Positions 25,465 to 34,381 of a DNA stretch of 64,000 nucleotides are shown in pieces (position 1 is the first letter of the stretch; each line of letters opens with the position of its first letter). The stretch covers positions 1,054,001 to 1,118,000 of the forward strand of contig NZ_WSRW01000001.1 of assembly GCF_009770985.1 (NCBI RefSeq). Direction: 5' to 3'. The translations under genes and the position numbers were made by a program. The notes beneath the pieces were generated by a model that did not search any database, was not told the DNA's origin, and worked only from the letters and a program-made list of their open reading frames with translations. This DNA comes from Mucilaginibacter lacusdianchii (lineage in GTDB: Bacteria; Bacteroidota; Bacteroidia; Sphingobacteriales; Sphingobacteriaceae).

Positions 25465-25944
25465 TTAAAACTGGTGCCCTATCCATTCAATCAATTTAAT
25501 GCTTGAATATATTACTGCGGCAAACAGTAAGACCAGTACAATCATCACCATTATCAATACACCTGTACCGCTGCCTTGGTGGCGGCCTTCTGTGTAATGT
25601 TCTTTCAGCAACCTGATGTTGCGGTCGTTGGCTTTAAAATAAAAGTCAAATATTTGTCCGATAATTGGTATACCGCCTATAATAGTATCTATGCCCACAT
25701 TAAGTGCCATCAAGATAAGCACCTTACGGCTAACGCCTTGTTTGGCCATTACCCAAATTAACGAAGCCGCTACAACAAATCCAGAGATATCACCCGCAAC
25801 TGGCAGCAAATTCATGAGCGGATCTAATCCGAACCGAAAATTAGTACCCGGAACCTTAAACTGGCTGTCCAGTAAATAGGCAATACGCTCCACCCATTTC
25901 AGGCGACCGGTTAAGATAACGGGTTGTTGATTTTTTGACGCCAT
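25465..25944 (-). CDS. DUF4112 membrane protein
   Basis: A 159-residue protein of the DUF4112 family: RLKWVERIAYLLDSQFKVPGTNFRFGLDPLMNLLPVAGDISGFVVAASLIWVMAKQGV is the family's conserved core, with the G-L-D-x-L-x-x-L-x-P-x-x-G-D pattern. It has hydrophobic segments at about 45-70 and 80-100 and a C-terminal membrane helix (about 128-150). The function of the family is unknown. Transcribed alone, converging on gltX. Confidence 0.9.
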   Translation of the reverse strand: MASKNQQPVILTGRLKWVERIAYLLDSQFKVPGTNFRFGLDPLMNLLPVAGDISGFVVAASLIWVMAKQGVSRKVLILMALNVGIDTIIGGIPIIGQIFDFYFKANDRNIRLLKEHYTEGRHQGSGTGVLIMVMIVLVLLFAAVIYSSIKLIEWIGHQF

Positions 25945-26041
25945 TGCTAACTTTTATAGATAGCAACGGTTAACTATTCGCATGGTTTGCTAGTCGTAAG
26001 GTTATCTTCAAATCAAGAATTAAACAAAAATTAAAATATAG

Positions 26042-26073
26042 TTTGAAATCCAACTGTTGTATATTTAACTTTG
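26042..26073 (+). promoter_or_regulatory. Promoter of the MFS/MarR operon
   Basis: TTTG (26042-26045), a 20-base spacer, then TAACTTTG (26066-26073). Both elements match the Bacteroidota consensus at the expected spacing. The start codon at 26090 is 16 bases downstream. Confidence 0.7.
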
Positions 26074-26089
26074 TACTTTCAGTTATTAT

Positions 26090-27670
26090 ATGCAACCTGC
26101 AAATTCATTAGTAGAATATGGCCCCAGGCGGATTATTGTTACTATAACCGCTGTGTTTTGTGCCTTACTCGAAATTATAGATACCACAATAGTAAACGTG
26201 GCCTTGAATGACATGCGTGGCAACCTTGGCGCTACGCTGAATGAGATCAGCTGGGTAATTACAGCTTACTCGCTAGCTAACGTAATTATTGTGCCCATGA
26301 CCAGCTGGCTATCCCAGCAGTTTGGCCGGCGCAATTACTTTGCGGCCTCAGTTATCATTTTTACAGTCTGTTCGTTTTTATGTGGTAATGCTACCAATAT
26401 CTGGGAGCTGGTTGTATTCCGCTTTATACAAGGTATGGGCGGTGGAGCACTACTGGTAACCTCGCAAACCATTATTACCGAAAGCTGGCCAGCCGAAAAG
26501 CGAGCCATGGCGCAGGCCATTTATACCCTTGGCGTAATTGTAGGCCCTACCCTTGGCCCCCCATTGGGTGGATACATTGTAGATAATTTTTCTTGGCCGT
26601 TCATTTTTTACATTAATATTCCGGTAGGTATTATAGCTACTTTGCTGACATTGCAATATGTACGCAGCCCACAGTACGAAGAAAAACGACCTATAAGTCA
26701 GGTAGACTGGTGGGGTATCGGCTTACTTACCGTAGGTATATCTTCCTTGCAATACGTGCTGGAAAAAGGGCAGGAAGAAGACTGGTTTAGCAGTGAAATC
26801 ATCATTATCCTTACCATATCAGCAGTTTTAGGTATTCTAATATTTATTTGGCGCGAACTGGAGTATCAGTATCCTATTGTTGAGCTTAGGGTACTTAAAA
26901 ATGGTAACCTGCGTATCGGGGTTCTGTTGTCGTTTATTATGGGTTTCGGTCTGTTCGGATCTACTTTTGTAATTCCGTTGTATACGCAATCACTGCTCGG
27001 GTGGACAGCCCAGCAGTCGGGTATGCTGCAACTCCCCAGCACGCTATTTGTGGCCGTGATGATGCCTGTGGTTGCTATACTTATTCAAAAAGGCGTTCCG
27101 CAAAAATACCTCATTGCGGTGGGGATGGTAGTTTTCTTTATTTACAGCTACATGTCATACACTATTATCACACCACATACAAGCAGTGGCGACTTCTTTT
27201 GGCCTTTGATTATCAGGGGCTTCGGATTGGGCCTATTGTCGGTACCGGTAAGCACCATGTCTTTATCTACTTTAAAGGGAAAAGAAATTGGACAAGGCGC
27301 AGCCTTTTCGGGCATGATGCGGCAGCTGGGCGGTTCATTTGGGGTGGCTTTAATTTCTACCTTTGTGTCGCGTCAAACGCAGAGCCATCGTAGTAATTTG
27401 GTGTCACACTTGAATGTAAACGATTTGAACGTGCAGCAGCGCGTTTCGCAAATGGCTGCCGGTTTTAAAACCAGAGGAGTTGATAGCCATACCGCACAGC
27501 AAATGGCTTACGCTGCACTGGATGGCTCAGTAAATAAGCAGGCCACGCTTTTATCATACATGGACGTGTTTTTATGGGTAGGCGTTATGTTTTTAGTATG
27601 TGTGCCCATAGTGCTCATATTTGTAAAACGCGCCAAAAACAAGATGAATATGGCCGACGCTGCTCATTAA
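26090..27670 (+). CDS. DHA2-type MFS multidrug efflux permease (EmrB/QacA-like)
   Basis: A 526-residue 14-TM drug:proton antiporter. Seen are the motif LEIIDTTIVNVALNDM in TM1, SWVITAYSLANVIIVPMTSWLSQQFGRRNYF (motif A region), RFIQGMGGGALLVTSQTIITESWP and the motif C-like GVIVGPTLGPPLGGYIVD. The basic C-terminus follows the last helix. It exports hydrophobic drugs. A MarR-family gene follows 27 bases downstream, a common arrangement for self-regulated exporters. It is a paralogue of the permease at 30376-31923, but has no EmrA or TolC gene next to it. Confidence 0.93.
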   Translation: MQPANSLVEYGPRRIIVTITAVFCALLEIIDTTIVNVALNDMRGNLGATLNEISWVITAYSLANVIIVPMTSWLSQQFGRRNYFAASVIIFTVCSFLCGNATNIWELVVFRFIQGMGGGALLVTSQTIITESWPAEKRAMAQAIYTLGVIVGPTLGPPLGGYIVDNFSWPFIFYINIPVGIIATLLTLQYVRSPQYEEKRPISQVDWWGIGLLTVGISSLQYVLEKGQEEDWFSSEIIIILTISAVLGILIFIWRELEYQYPIVELRVLKNGNLRIGVLLSFIMGFGLFGSTFVIPLYTQSLLGWTAQQSGMLQLPSTLFVAVMMPVVAILIQKGVPQKYLIAVGMVVFFIYSYMSYTIITPHTSSGDFFWPLIIRGFGLGLLSVPVSTMSLSTLKGKEIGQGAAFSGMMRQLGGSFGVALISTFVSRQTQSHRSNLVSHLNVNDLNVQQRVSQMAAGFKTRGVDSHTAQQMAYAALDGSVNKQATLLSYMDVFLWVGVMFLVCVPIVLIFVKRAKNKMNMADAAH

Positions 27671-27697
27671 TGACGATAGATACTTAAATTTGTTACG

Positions 27698-28150
27698 ATG
27701 GCAACAACAACCAAAGCCGATTTGGCACTTGAATTAGGTCGCAGTCTGGCCGATTTCAAGAACCATGTACGGCAACATATACAGCAGAAAATAAAAGAGC
27801 ATCAGCTCAACTTATCTTTCGAGATGTTGGAGGTGATGGCATGTCTTTGGAAAGAGGACGGCATCATACAGCAAGAAATTGCCGATCAAACCCTGCGTGA
27901 TAAATCGAGCATGACGTACCTGATAGACAATTTGGTTAAGCGCAATCTGGTTAAGCGTACAGAGGATGAAAAAGACCGACGTAATAAGTTAATTTACCTG
28001 ACAGAAGAAGGCATCACCTTGCGGAACAAGCTGTATCCCTGGGCGCAGGAAGTATATGCACAAGCCATCAGCAACGTAAGCGAAACCGACTTGCAGAACA
28101 GTTTGTTGTTGATAAATCAGATGATTCAAAATCTTAAACCCCAACAGTAA
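27698..28150 (+). CDS. MarR-family transcriptional regulator
   Basis: A 150-residue winged-helix regulator. The helix-turn-helix is IIQQEIADQTLRDKSSMTYLIDNLVKRNLVKR and the wing is RTEDEKDRRNKLIYLTEEG, whose D-x-R-x-x pattern is typical of MarR. The long flanking helices form the dimer interface. It probably represses its own operon with the upstream exporter and is released by an effector. No clear operator palindrome was found at the promoter by eye. Confidence 0.92.
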   Translation: MATTTKADLALELGRSLADFKNHVRQHIQQKIKEHQLNLSFEMLEVMACLWKEDGIIQQEIADQTLRDKSSMTYLIDNLVKRNLVKRTEDEKDRRNKLIYLTEEGITLRNKLYPWAQEVYAQAISNVSETDLQNSLLLINQMIQNLKPQQ

Positions 28151-28248
28151 AATTAAGCTATTGAGGCTAAAGGTTTAATAAAGCTGCTGTCTTATAAAAA
28201 CATAATTTTTATCCGTTTAATTAATGTTCCAAATAGCTCGCTCTATAA

Positions 28249-28758
28249 TTATATAGCCCAATCCATTGACCGTAAAACTGCCGTTATACCATTAATGCAG
28301 TTGTTGACATTGGTAAGACTTTTTACAGGAAATGGTGTAACCACTACCTGTTCAACAGAATCAATGCCTGATTGCTGAATAGCTTCACGTACCGGTTTTT
28401 CAATTACTTTTAAAGAAATGATGATAGCTCGAGGCGCCATTTGTGTAAGGCGTTCTGCCAATGCGGGGACACCTTCATTGCGTAACGCCCGTTGCTGCGC
28501 TGGTGGCAGATCCTTAACGGGTTTGTCGCTGATGTTGTCGATATAGCAACCCATCTCTTTGAAAAAAGCAAGGAAGCCGTCGTCGCTGTCAAATTCGCCA
28601 AATACCTGCACAAAAGCTGCTTTAATAGCTTTGTATAGATTAGAATTTTTGAGATAAAAATATTTAGGTCCTATCGGCAAACCATCGGCAACAAAAAGCA
28701 GGTTTACCGGGTTAGGCTTATATTGCTGTTTAAGGGCGTCAAAATCGGCTTTGTTCAT
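28249..28758 (-). CDS. Hypothetical protein, possibly uracil-DNA-glycosylase-fold
   Basis: A 169-residue cytoplasmic protein that I cannot assign firmly. The opening NPVNLLFVADGLPIGPKYFYLKNSNLY, with a hydrophobic strand ending in a GLPxG loop, followed by a FFKEMGCYIDNISDKPV segment and a later strand PRAIIISLKVI, is arranged like the uracil-DNA-glycosylase superfamily (strand, G-x-x-P loop, YxxxxxxF). The catalytic motifs are not exact. The gene stands alone, converging on marR. Confidence 0.6.
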   Translation of the reverse strand: MNKADFDALKQQYKPNPVNLLFVADGLPIGPKYFYLKNSNLYKAIKAAFVQVFGEFDSDDGFLAFFKEMGCYIDNISDKPVKDLPPAQQRALRNEGVPALAERLTQMAPRAIIISLKVIEKPVREAIQQSGIDSVEQVVVTPFPVKSLTNVNNCINGITAVLRSMDWAI

Positions 28759-28894
28759 GTAATTTGAATATTCCTACACAACAAAAAACATCACTGTTAG
28801 ATTTTACTAATATCATCTATAATGACTTCATAAAACTATAGAGGAAATCTATGGGTTATTACATCTTTCAATAACAATATTGTTTACTGTTCAC

Positions 28895-28902
28895 TATATT
28901 TG
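28895..28902 (+). promoter_or_regulatory. Peroxiredoxin promoter, -7 element
   Basis: TATATTTG, an exact TAnnTTTG match, 26 bases before the peroxiredoxin ATG. No good -33 TTTG at 19-21 bases. Confidence 0.5.
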
Positions 28903-28927
28903 TGAAAAATTCAACAAAAGATACATT

Positions 28928-29473
28928 ATGATAACAGTTGGTCAACAATTTCCTCAGTTTAGTAAGAAAGCTGTAGTAAGCATTGAAAAAGGAAAAGAGT
29001 TTGAAGACATCACCTCTGATTACTTGGTAAACGACGATAACGTATGGACTGTAATGTTCTGGTGGCCAAAAGACTTTACTTTTGTTTGCCCTACCGAAAT
29101 TGCTGAGTTCAACAAAAATTATGGCGAATTCCGTGATCGTGATGCTCGTTTAATTGGTGCTTCTACCGATTCTGAATTTGTTCATGCTGCCTGGAGAAAA
29201 AGCCATGATGATTTACGTGACTTAAAATTCCCTATGCTGGCTGATACTTCAAAATCATTAGCCGAAGACCTGGGCATTTTAGAGCCAACTGAAAAAATTG
29301 CTTACCGTGCTACTTTCATCATCGACCCACAAGGCGTTGTACGTTGGGTATGTGTTAACGACCTGAACGTAGGCCGTAACGTTAAAGAAGTTTTACGTGT
29401 ACTGGACGGTTTACAAACTGACGAGCTTTGCCCTTGCAACTGGGAAAAAGGTCAGGAAACTTTAACTGTTTAA
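28928..29473 (+). CDS. Peroxiredoxin, AhpC/TSA family
   Basis: A 181-residue 2-Cys-type peroxiredoxin if started at the ATG at 28928; the frame runs open to 28880 but those residues are not conserved. The peroxidatic Cys54 is in DFTFVCPTEIAEF; the C-terminal LCPCNWEKG has Cys168 and Cys170, either of which may be the resolving residue. It reduces H2O2, organic peroxides or peroxynitrite. There is no AhpF gene; the AhpD-like gene 73 bases downstream may supply electrons. OxyR, the usual regulator, is encoded about 9 kb away. Confidence 0.94.
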   Translation: MITVGQQFPQFSKKAVVSIEKGKEFEDITSDYLVNDDNVWTVMFWWPKDFTFVCPTEIAEFNKNYGEFRDRDARLIGASTDSEFVHAAWRKSHDDLRDLKFPMLADTSKSLAEDLGILEPTEKIAYRATFIIDPQGVVRWVCVNDLNVGRNVKEVLRVLDGLQTDELCPCNWEKGQETLTV

Positions 29474-29490
29474 TTATCTAACATATAAAC

Positions 29491-29525
29491 AAGTCCCTGT
29501 AGAAAAACCTGCAGGGACTTTTATT
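29491..29525 (+). terminator. Terminator between the peroxiredoxin and AhpD-like genes
   Basis: aagtccctg (29491-29499) pairs with cagggactt (29512-29520), followed by a T-rich tail. It may attenuate read-through into the next gene. Confidence 0.75.
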
Positions 29526-29546
29526 TTACTTTTAATTTAACAAATC

Positions 29547-30131
29547 ATGAGCGAAAGCACCGAAATTATACAAGAGTTGTTACAAAGCGTATCTGTTGAT
29601 ACCGCTTACCGTACCGAAAGTTTAACGCTGCTGGAAAAAGGTGAATCGCGCTATCTGCGCGATTTGAAATTGAACCTGAGCAGCACCCTTACTTCAGAGC
29701 ATTTAAGCACTAAGGAGTGCGCTTTATTGGGTTTAACTACAGCTATCAACAACAATAACACACCCTTAACTAAATACTTTACGCAGTACGCCGAACAGCA
29801 AGGCGCTACAGCAGCCGAAATAGGCGAAGCTGCTGGTTGTGCTTCATTACTGGCATCTAACAATATATTTTATCGTTTCCGTCACTTTACGCAAAAAGAA
29901 AAGTATACGCAAATTCCGGCTCGTATCCGCATGCAACTGATGATGAAACCGGTTACCGGCAAGGAGTTTTTTGAATTGATGAGTTTAGCCGTGTCGGCCG
30001 TTAATGGTTGCGAAATGTGTGTAAATGCTCACGAAGATTCATTAATTAAATTAGGCACTACCGAAGAGCGTATTTTTGACGCAGTACGTATTGCATCATT
30101 GGTTACTGCTACTGGTAAGGTAATTTTTTAA
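29547..30131 (+). CDS. AhpD-like / carboxymuconolactone decarboxylase-family protein
   Basis: A 194-residue all-helical protein of the AhpD/CMD superfamily. The redox site is Cys155-Glu-Met-Cys158 with His162 in AVNGCEMCVNAHEDS, the AhpD pattern. In mycobacteria AhpD reduces AhpC through this CxxC, and its position behind a peroxiredoxin gene without AhpF suggests the same partnership. The N-terminal half has another conserved Cys (ECALLGLT). Two hairpins with T-runs follow. Confidence 0.88.
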   Translation: MSESTEIIQELLQSVSVDTAYRTESLTLLEKGESRYLRDLKLNLSSTLTSEHLSTKECALLGLTTAINNNNTPLTKYFTQYAEQQGATAAEIGEAAGCASLLASNNIFYRFRHFTQKEKYTQIPARIRMQLMMKPVTGKEFFELMSLAVSAVNGCEMCVNAHEDSLIKLGTTEERIFDAVRIASLVTATGKVIF

Positions 30132-30151
30132 TTAAGACCATAGATTGTAAC

Positions 30152-30190
30152 AAAAAAAGGCGGATATCCTTAACAGATATTCGCCTTTTT
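30152..30190 (+). terminator. Terminator after the AhpD-like gene
   Basis: A long stem, aaaaaggcggatatc paired with gatattcgccttttt with one mismatch, followed by T's, 20-60 bases after the stop codon. Confidence 0.85.
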
Positions 30191-30340
30191 TATTGATATA
30201 CACTAAAATATTTGTTTTTTAAATTAAACAACATTAGCTTTATAGCTAAGATTAAACACGCTTTTGGCCGTTACTTTTCATCTGATAAATTAAAATAAAG
30301 CCGGAAGTATCAATGTATTTTAATTGTTAATTTTACTTGA

Positions 30341-30372
30341 AGCCGTTCTGCTGACTCTAGAACGGCTTTTAT
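30341..30372. terminator. Hairpin between converging genes
   Basis: agccgttct (30341-30349) pairs with agaacggct followed by a T-rich tail in the plus direction. It lies directly after the stop of the minus-strand permease gene, for which it has no T-run, so it probably backs up the plus-strand terminator. Confidence 0.6.
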
Positions 30373-30375
30373 ATT

Positions 30376-31923
30376 TTAGTGTGCATCAGCAGCCGGTTTC
30401 AAGTTTTTACGGAACGGTTGCAAATACAGCAACGGTATCGAAAACAGCATAACCAAGCCGGTTAACCAATAAGCATCATCGTACGTTAACAGTAACGATT
30501 GCTTGGTAATAGTACCTTCAATAGCACCATAGGCCATCTTGGTAGCATCAAGCATAGTACGGCCATGTGCCATAAAATTGGCAATCATACCCTGTAAACG
30601 CTGGTTGAAATATGAGTTGTACTGGTTAACATTTATCAGCAGGTTGTTACGGTGTACACCTTGACGGATGTGGATGATTGTAGTAAGCGCCGCAATACCG
30701 AATGAACCGCCCAATTGGCGCATCATGTTGTTTAAACCTGTACCCTGACCAACTTCCGCTCCTTTTAAATCAGCAATAGCCAATGTAGTTAACGGTACGA
30801 ATAACAGTGCCATACCTATACCACGAATAGCCAGCGGCCAAAAGAAATCTTCGCGGCCGGTTGCTAATGTAGAGTTAGACAGCATGTGGGTAAACACAAA
30901 GAATAAAAACATACCAATGGTAGCCATAAACTGGGCTGGTATACCTTTATTAAGCATCTTACCAATAAACGGCATCATGGCAATGGTAAACAAACCGCCG
31001 GGAAACAATAGCTCTCCTGTTTGCTGTGCCGAAAAGCCCAGCAAGCTTTGGCAAAATATCGGGAATACGAATACCGAACCATACAAACCAAAGCCTAATA
31101 TAAAAGAGGTAAACATACCTATTGAAAAGCTTCGGTGCCGCATAATACTGAAATTCACAATCGGGAAATCAATACTTAGTTCACGCCAGATAAACAATAG
31201 TACACCAATTACAGCTGTAATCGTTAATACGGTAATGTAAGGTGTAGCAAACCAGTCTTCCGACTCACCTTTTTCCAGAATAGTTTGCAAGCTACCTACC
31301 GCTATAGCCAGCAGGGCAATACCCCACCAGTCGATAGGCCGGCCTTGACCGGTTTTAGGCGTTTCGCGCACAAACATATAAGTAAATATGGCTGCCAGAA
31401 TACCCACTGGAATGTTTACATAAAAAATCCAAGGCCATGAGGCGTGGTCGGTAAGGTAACCGCCAATAGTTGGGCCCACAGTTGGCCCCACTACCGCACC
31501 CAAACCAAACAATGCCGTTGCAGTACCCACCTGCTCACGCGGCCAGGTTTCTAGCAAAATGGCTTGTGAGGTAGATATCAAACCACCACCAGCCATACCC
31601 TGTACAATACGGAACAATACCAGCTCGGTCAAGGTATGCGCGTTACCACATAAAAATGAGGCAATGGTAAAAATAATAATAGAGGCTAAAAAGTAATTTT
31701 TACGCCCAAAAAAGCTACCCAGCCAACCCGACATAGGCAGAATAATTACGTTAGCTACAGCGTAGCCGGTGGTAATCCAGGCCACGTCTTCTAACGTGGC
31801 ACCCAGGTTACCTTGTATGGTTGGCAAGGATACGTTAACAATGGTGGTATCAATCAGCTCCAGTAACGAAGCTGTAATTACCGTAATGGTAATAATCCAC
31901 TTTTTAAATCCTACTTCGGCCAT
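30376..31923 (-). CDS. EmrB-like DHA2 multidrug efflux permease
   Basis: A 515-residue 14-TM MFS exporter with LLELIDTTIVNVSLPTI in TM1, the WITTGYAVANVIILPMSGWLGSFFGRKNYF motif A region, RIVQGMAGGGLISTSQAIL and GAVVGPTVGPTIGGYLTDHASWPWIF. It is the last gene of a TetR-TolC-EmrA-EmrB operon, starting 5 bases after the fusion-protein gene. It should pump amphipathic drugs through the fusion protein and TolC-like channel across both membranes. It closely resembles the permease at 26090. Confidence 0.94.
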   Translation of the reverse strand: MAEVGFKKWIITITVITASLLELIDTTIVNVSLPTIQGNLGATLEDVAWITTGYAVANVIILPMSGWLGSFFGRKNYFLASIIIFTIASFLCGNAHTLTELVLFRIVQGMAGGGLISTSQAILLETWPREQVGTATALFGLGAVVGPTVGPTIGGYLTDHASWPWIFYVNIPVGILAAIFTYMFVRETPKTGQGRPIDWWGIALLAIAVGSLQTILEKGESEDWFATPYITVLTITAVIGVLLFIWRELSIDFPIVNFSIMRHRSFSIGMFTSFILGFGLYGSVFVFPIFCQSLLGFSAQQTGELLFPGGLFTIAMMPFIGKMLNKGIPAQFMATIGMFLFFVFTHMLSNSTLATGREDFFWPLAIRGIGMALLFVPLTTLAIADLKGAEVGQGTGLNNMMRQLGGSFGIAALTTIIHIRQGVHRNNLLINVNQYNSYFNQRLQGMIANFMAHGRTMLDATKMAYGAIEGTITKQSLLLTYDDAYWLTGLVMLFSIPLLYLQPFRKNLKPAADAH

Positions 31924-31928
31924 TTAAA

Positions 31929-32993
31929 TTAGTCTTTAGTGGTAACAGAAACGTTTACGCTCATACCTGCACGCAGTCTGGCTAAAGTTTCTTTACCGGC
32001 GTTAATTTTAATTTTAACAGGTACACGTTGTACTACTTTCACAAAGTTACCGGTAGCATTATCCGGAGGTAACAATGAGAATTTAGCACCGGTAGCCGGA
32101 GAGAAGTTGTAAACAGTACCTTCCAGTTTCATGTCTGGATAAGCATCTACTTCGATATCTACTTTTTGTCCGTTGCGGATATTATCCAACTGCGTTTCTT
32201 TAAAGTTAGCGGTAATGTAGATACTGTTATCGTTAACGATAGAGAACAAAGTTTGACCAGCTTGTACCAACTGGCCTAACTGCACATTCTTTTTAGAAGT
32301 AGTACCGCTTGCTGGTGCAGTAATGGTAGTGTATGATAATTGCAGATTGGCAAAATCAACATCAGCCTGGCGCTGGCTAACACCTGTGTTAGTTACTTTT
32401 AACTGATTACGGGTAGTACCTACTTGTTGCTGTGCAGCTTTGTATTGATCCTGAGCGGCACGGTAATTAGCCTGAGCTACTTCTAAATCAGATTTAGCCT
32501 GATCAAATTGTTGCTGGGTGATAGAACCGTCTTTAATCAGGTTAGCATAACGCTGATAATCGCGTTGTGCTTTTTCTAAACGTGCACCAGTTGCAGTTAC
32601 CTGCGCGCGGCTGCTGGCTGCATTAGCGGCGGTGCTATAAATTTGCGATTCGCCTACGCCAATGCTGGCACCAGCACCTTGTTGTGCAGCTTTTGCCTGC
32701 TCTACTCTTACCTGATAATCGCGGTCATCAATTTTAACCAGTACCTGGCCTTTGTTAACGTGCTGATTATCTTCAAAGAAAATGCTGTCTACATAACCGC
32801 CTACACGGGCCACTACCGGACTAATGTCGGCATCAATTTGCGCATCATCAGTATCCTCATGCTTGCTGGAGTATATATATTCTTTAATACCGAAAATAGC
32901 GCCGGCTAAAACTATTATTCCTAAAATAATAGGAATCACCCGGTTCGGTTTTTTCTTTTCTGTAGGTTGTTGTATTTCTTGTTCCTGTGCCAT
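31929..32993 (-). CDS. EmrA/HlyD-family membrane fusion protein
   Basis: A 354-residue periplasmic adaptor. One N-terminal membrane helix (about 18-38, RVIPIILGIIVLAGAIFGIKEYIY) precedes the lipoyl half-motifs (ARVGGYVDSIFFEDNQHVNKGQVLVKIDDRDY and ITAPASGTTSKKNVQLGQLVQAGQTLFSIV). Between them is an Ala/Gln-rich coiled coil of about 110 residues. The beta-barrel and C-terminal domain (FKETQLDNIRNGQKVDIEVDAYPD) complete the fold. It links the permease to the TolC-like channel. It starts 22 bases after the tolC-like gene. Confidence 0.94.
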   Translation of the reverse strand: MAQEQEIQQPTEKKKPNRVIPIILGIIVLAGAIFGIKEYIYSSKHEDTDDAQIDADISPVVARVGGYVDSIFFEDNQHVNKGQVLVKIDDRDYQVRVEQAKAAQQGAGASIGVGESQIYSTAANAASSRAQVTATGARLEKAQRDYQRYANLIKDGSITQQQFDQAKSDLEVAQANYRAAQDQYKAAQQQVGTTRNQLKVTNTGVSQRQADVDFANLQLSYTTITAPASGTTSKKNVQLGQLVQAGQTLFSIVNDNSIYITANFKETQLDNIRNGQKVDIEVDAYPDMKLEGTVYNFSPATGAKFSLLPPDNATGNFVKVVQRVPVKIKINAGKETLARLRAGMSVNVSVTTKD

Positions 32994-33015
32994 TTTGTTA
33001 TAGAGTTGTGTGTTA

Positions 33016-34350
33016 TTACTTAGTGGTGGTAGTGGTTGCAGTTAATTTTCCGGTTGCTTTTAATAAGTTGTAGTATGCTAATCCGGCATCAGCACGGGCC
33101 AGTTCCAGATTGGTTTGTGCTTGGTAAAGCAATGTTTCGGCATCAGCACGTTCGGTAGCCGTAGCTGTGGCATTAGCATAACGAGAGGCTTGTAACCTGT
33201 TGTTTTCAGTAGCTTGCGCAATAGCGGTTTGCAATAACTTAATTTTGTTTAGCGCGGTTACATAACTCTGATAATTTTGGTTAACCTCGGTTCTGATGTT
33301 ATCGGTAATTACACCTTTATTGATGATGGTTTCTTCACGCTCGATACGGGCTTCTGCTACACGATTTTTGTTTGTCCATAAAGTACCAAAATTCCATCCG
33401 GCTGATACACCGAAAGTGATAGGCGTAATGTATTTGCCACTATTAGGGAATGGGTTGGCTGATGCATTCACGTAGTATAAACCAGTAGTAGCCGCAATAG
33501 TAGGCAATCTTTCGGCCTGAATGTTTTTGATGTTAGTTTCGGCCACTTTAGTGCGCAAGTCCTGTTGTCTTACTTCCTGACGGGTCATCAGTGCAGAATC
33601 AATATAAGTGCTCAATGGAGCGATAGGACGTTCCGCCTCATCTACCTGGTCAATATTAATTTGAGTGCTTTCCGGTAAACCTAGCAGTACAATTAAATCG
33701 TAGTTAATTACTTTTCTATTGCTCTCCAAATCAATGCCGTTCAGTTCTACATTTGAGCGTTGTAATTGAAAACGCAACACGTCATTCCGGGTAACCAGGC
33801 CTTGTTCAAAAAAGCGTTGCGACTGGTGTATCTGCTGATCGATAGCTTTTAAGTTTTGCTCTACCACTTTTTTGCTTTGCAGTACCTTATATAAGTTGTA
33901 GTAAGCGTTGGCTACGTTAATCGCAATCTGGTCTTTGTCTTTATCAGCATCCAAGCGGGCTACCTGGACCAGCAAATCGGTTGTTTGCTTAGCATAGCGG
34001 TAGCGTCCGCCGCCATAAAGTACTTCCTCGGCGCTTACAATACCTAAGTTGGCATTGGCACTTTTAGGTAAGCTGAATGACTGTTCGGGGCCTAAATCTA
34101 ACCGGTTGGCAGGTATTTGCGCCCGGCTGTACATAAAGCTGGCCGAGCCGGTAGGCAAGGCACGATCTTTAGCCTGATTATACTCAGACACCGCCCTGTC
34201 TATGCGCGACTGCGATAGCTTTAAGGTTTTGCTGTTTTGCAAACCTAGGGTGATGGCCTCGTTTAAAGTTAAGGTTTTGTCTTGTGCTTTTACACTAGTG
34301 TTAAGCAGCAGAATGATAGCGGCTGCTCCGCATAGCGGTTTAAATAGCAT
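33016..34350 (-). CDS. TolC-family outer-membrane efflux protein
   Basis: A 444-residue outer-membrane channel if started at the ATG at 34350, which opens on the signal peptide ending NTSVKAQ; the frame also extends to 34404, overlapping tetR by 23 bases. Two OEP repeats are seen: LTLNEAITLGLQNSKTLKLSQSRIDRAVSEYNQAKDRALPT and ALMTRQEVRQQDLRTKVAETNIKNIQAERLPT, each followed by a long helical hairpin. The trimer forms the exit duct for the EmrA/EmrB pump encoded next. Confidence 0.93.
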   Translation of the reverse strand: MLFKPLCGAAAIILLLNTSVKAQDKTLTLNEAITLGLQNSKTLKLSQSRIDRAVSEYNQAKDRALPTGSASFMYSRAQIPANRLDLGPEQSFSLPKSANANLGIVSAEEVLYGGGRYRYAKQTTDLLVQVARLDADKDKDQIAINVANAYYNLYKVLQSKKVVEQNLKAIDQQIHQSQRFFEQGLVTRNDVLRFQLQRSNVELNGIDLESNRKVINYDLIVLLGLPESTQINIDQVDEAERPIAPLSTYIDSALMTRQEVRQQDLRTKVAETNIKNIQAERLPTIAATTGLYYVNASANPFPNSGKYITPITFGVSAGWNFGTLWTNKNRVAEARIEREETIINKGVITDNIRTEVNQNYQSYVTALNKIKLLQTAIAQATENNRLQASRYANATATATERADAETLLYQAQTNLELARADAGLAYYNLLKATGKLTATTTTTK

Positions 34351-34381
34351 CTTTTTTAATAGATAGAGGTTGATGATTTTA

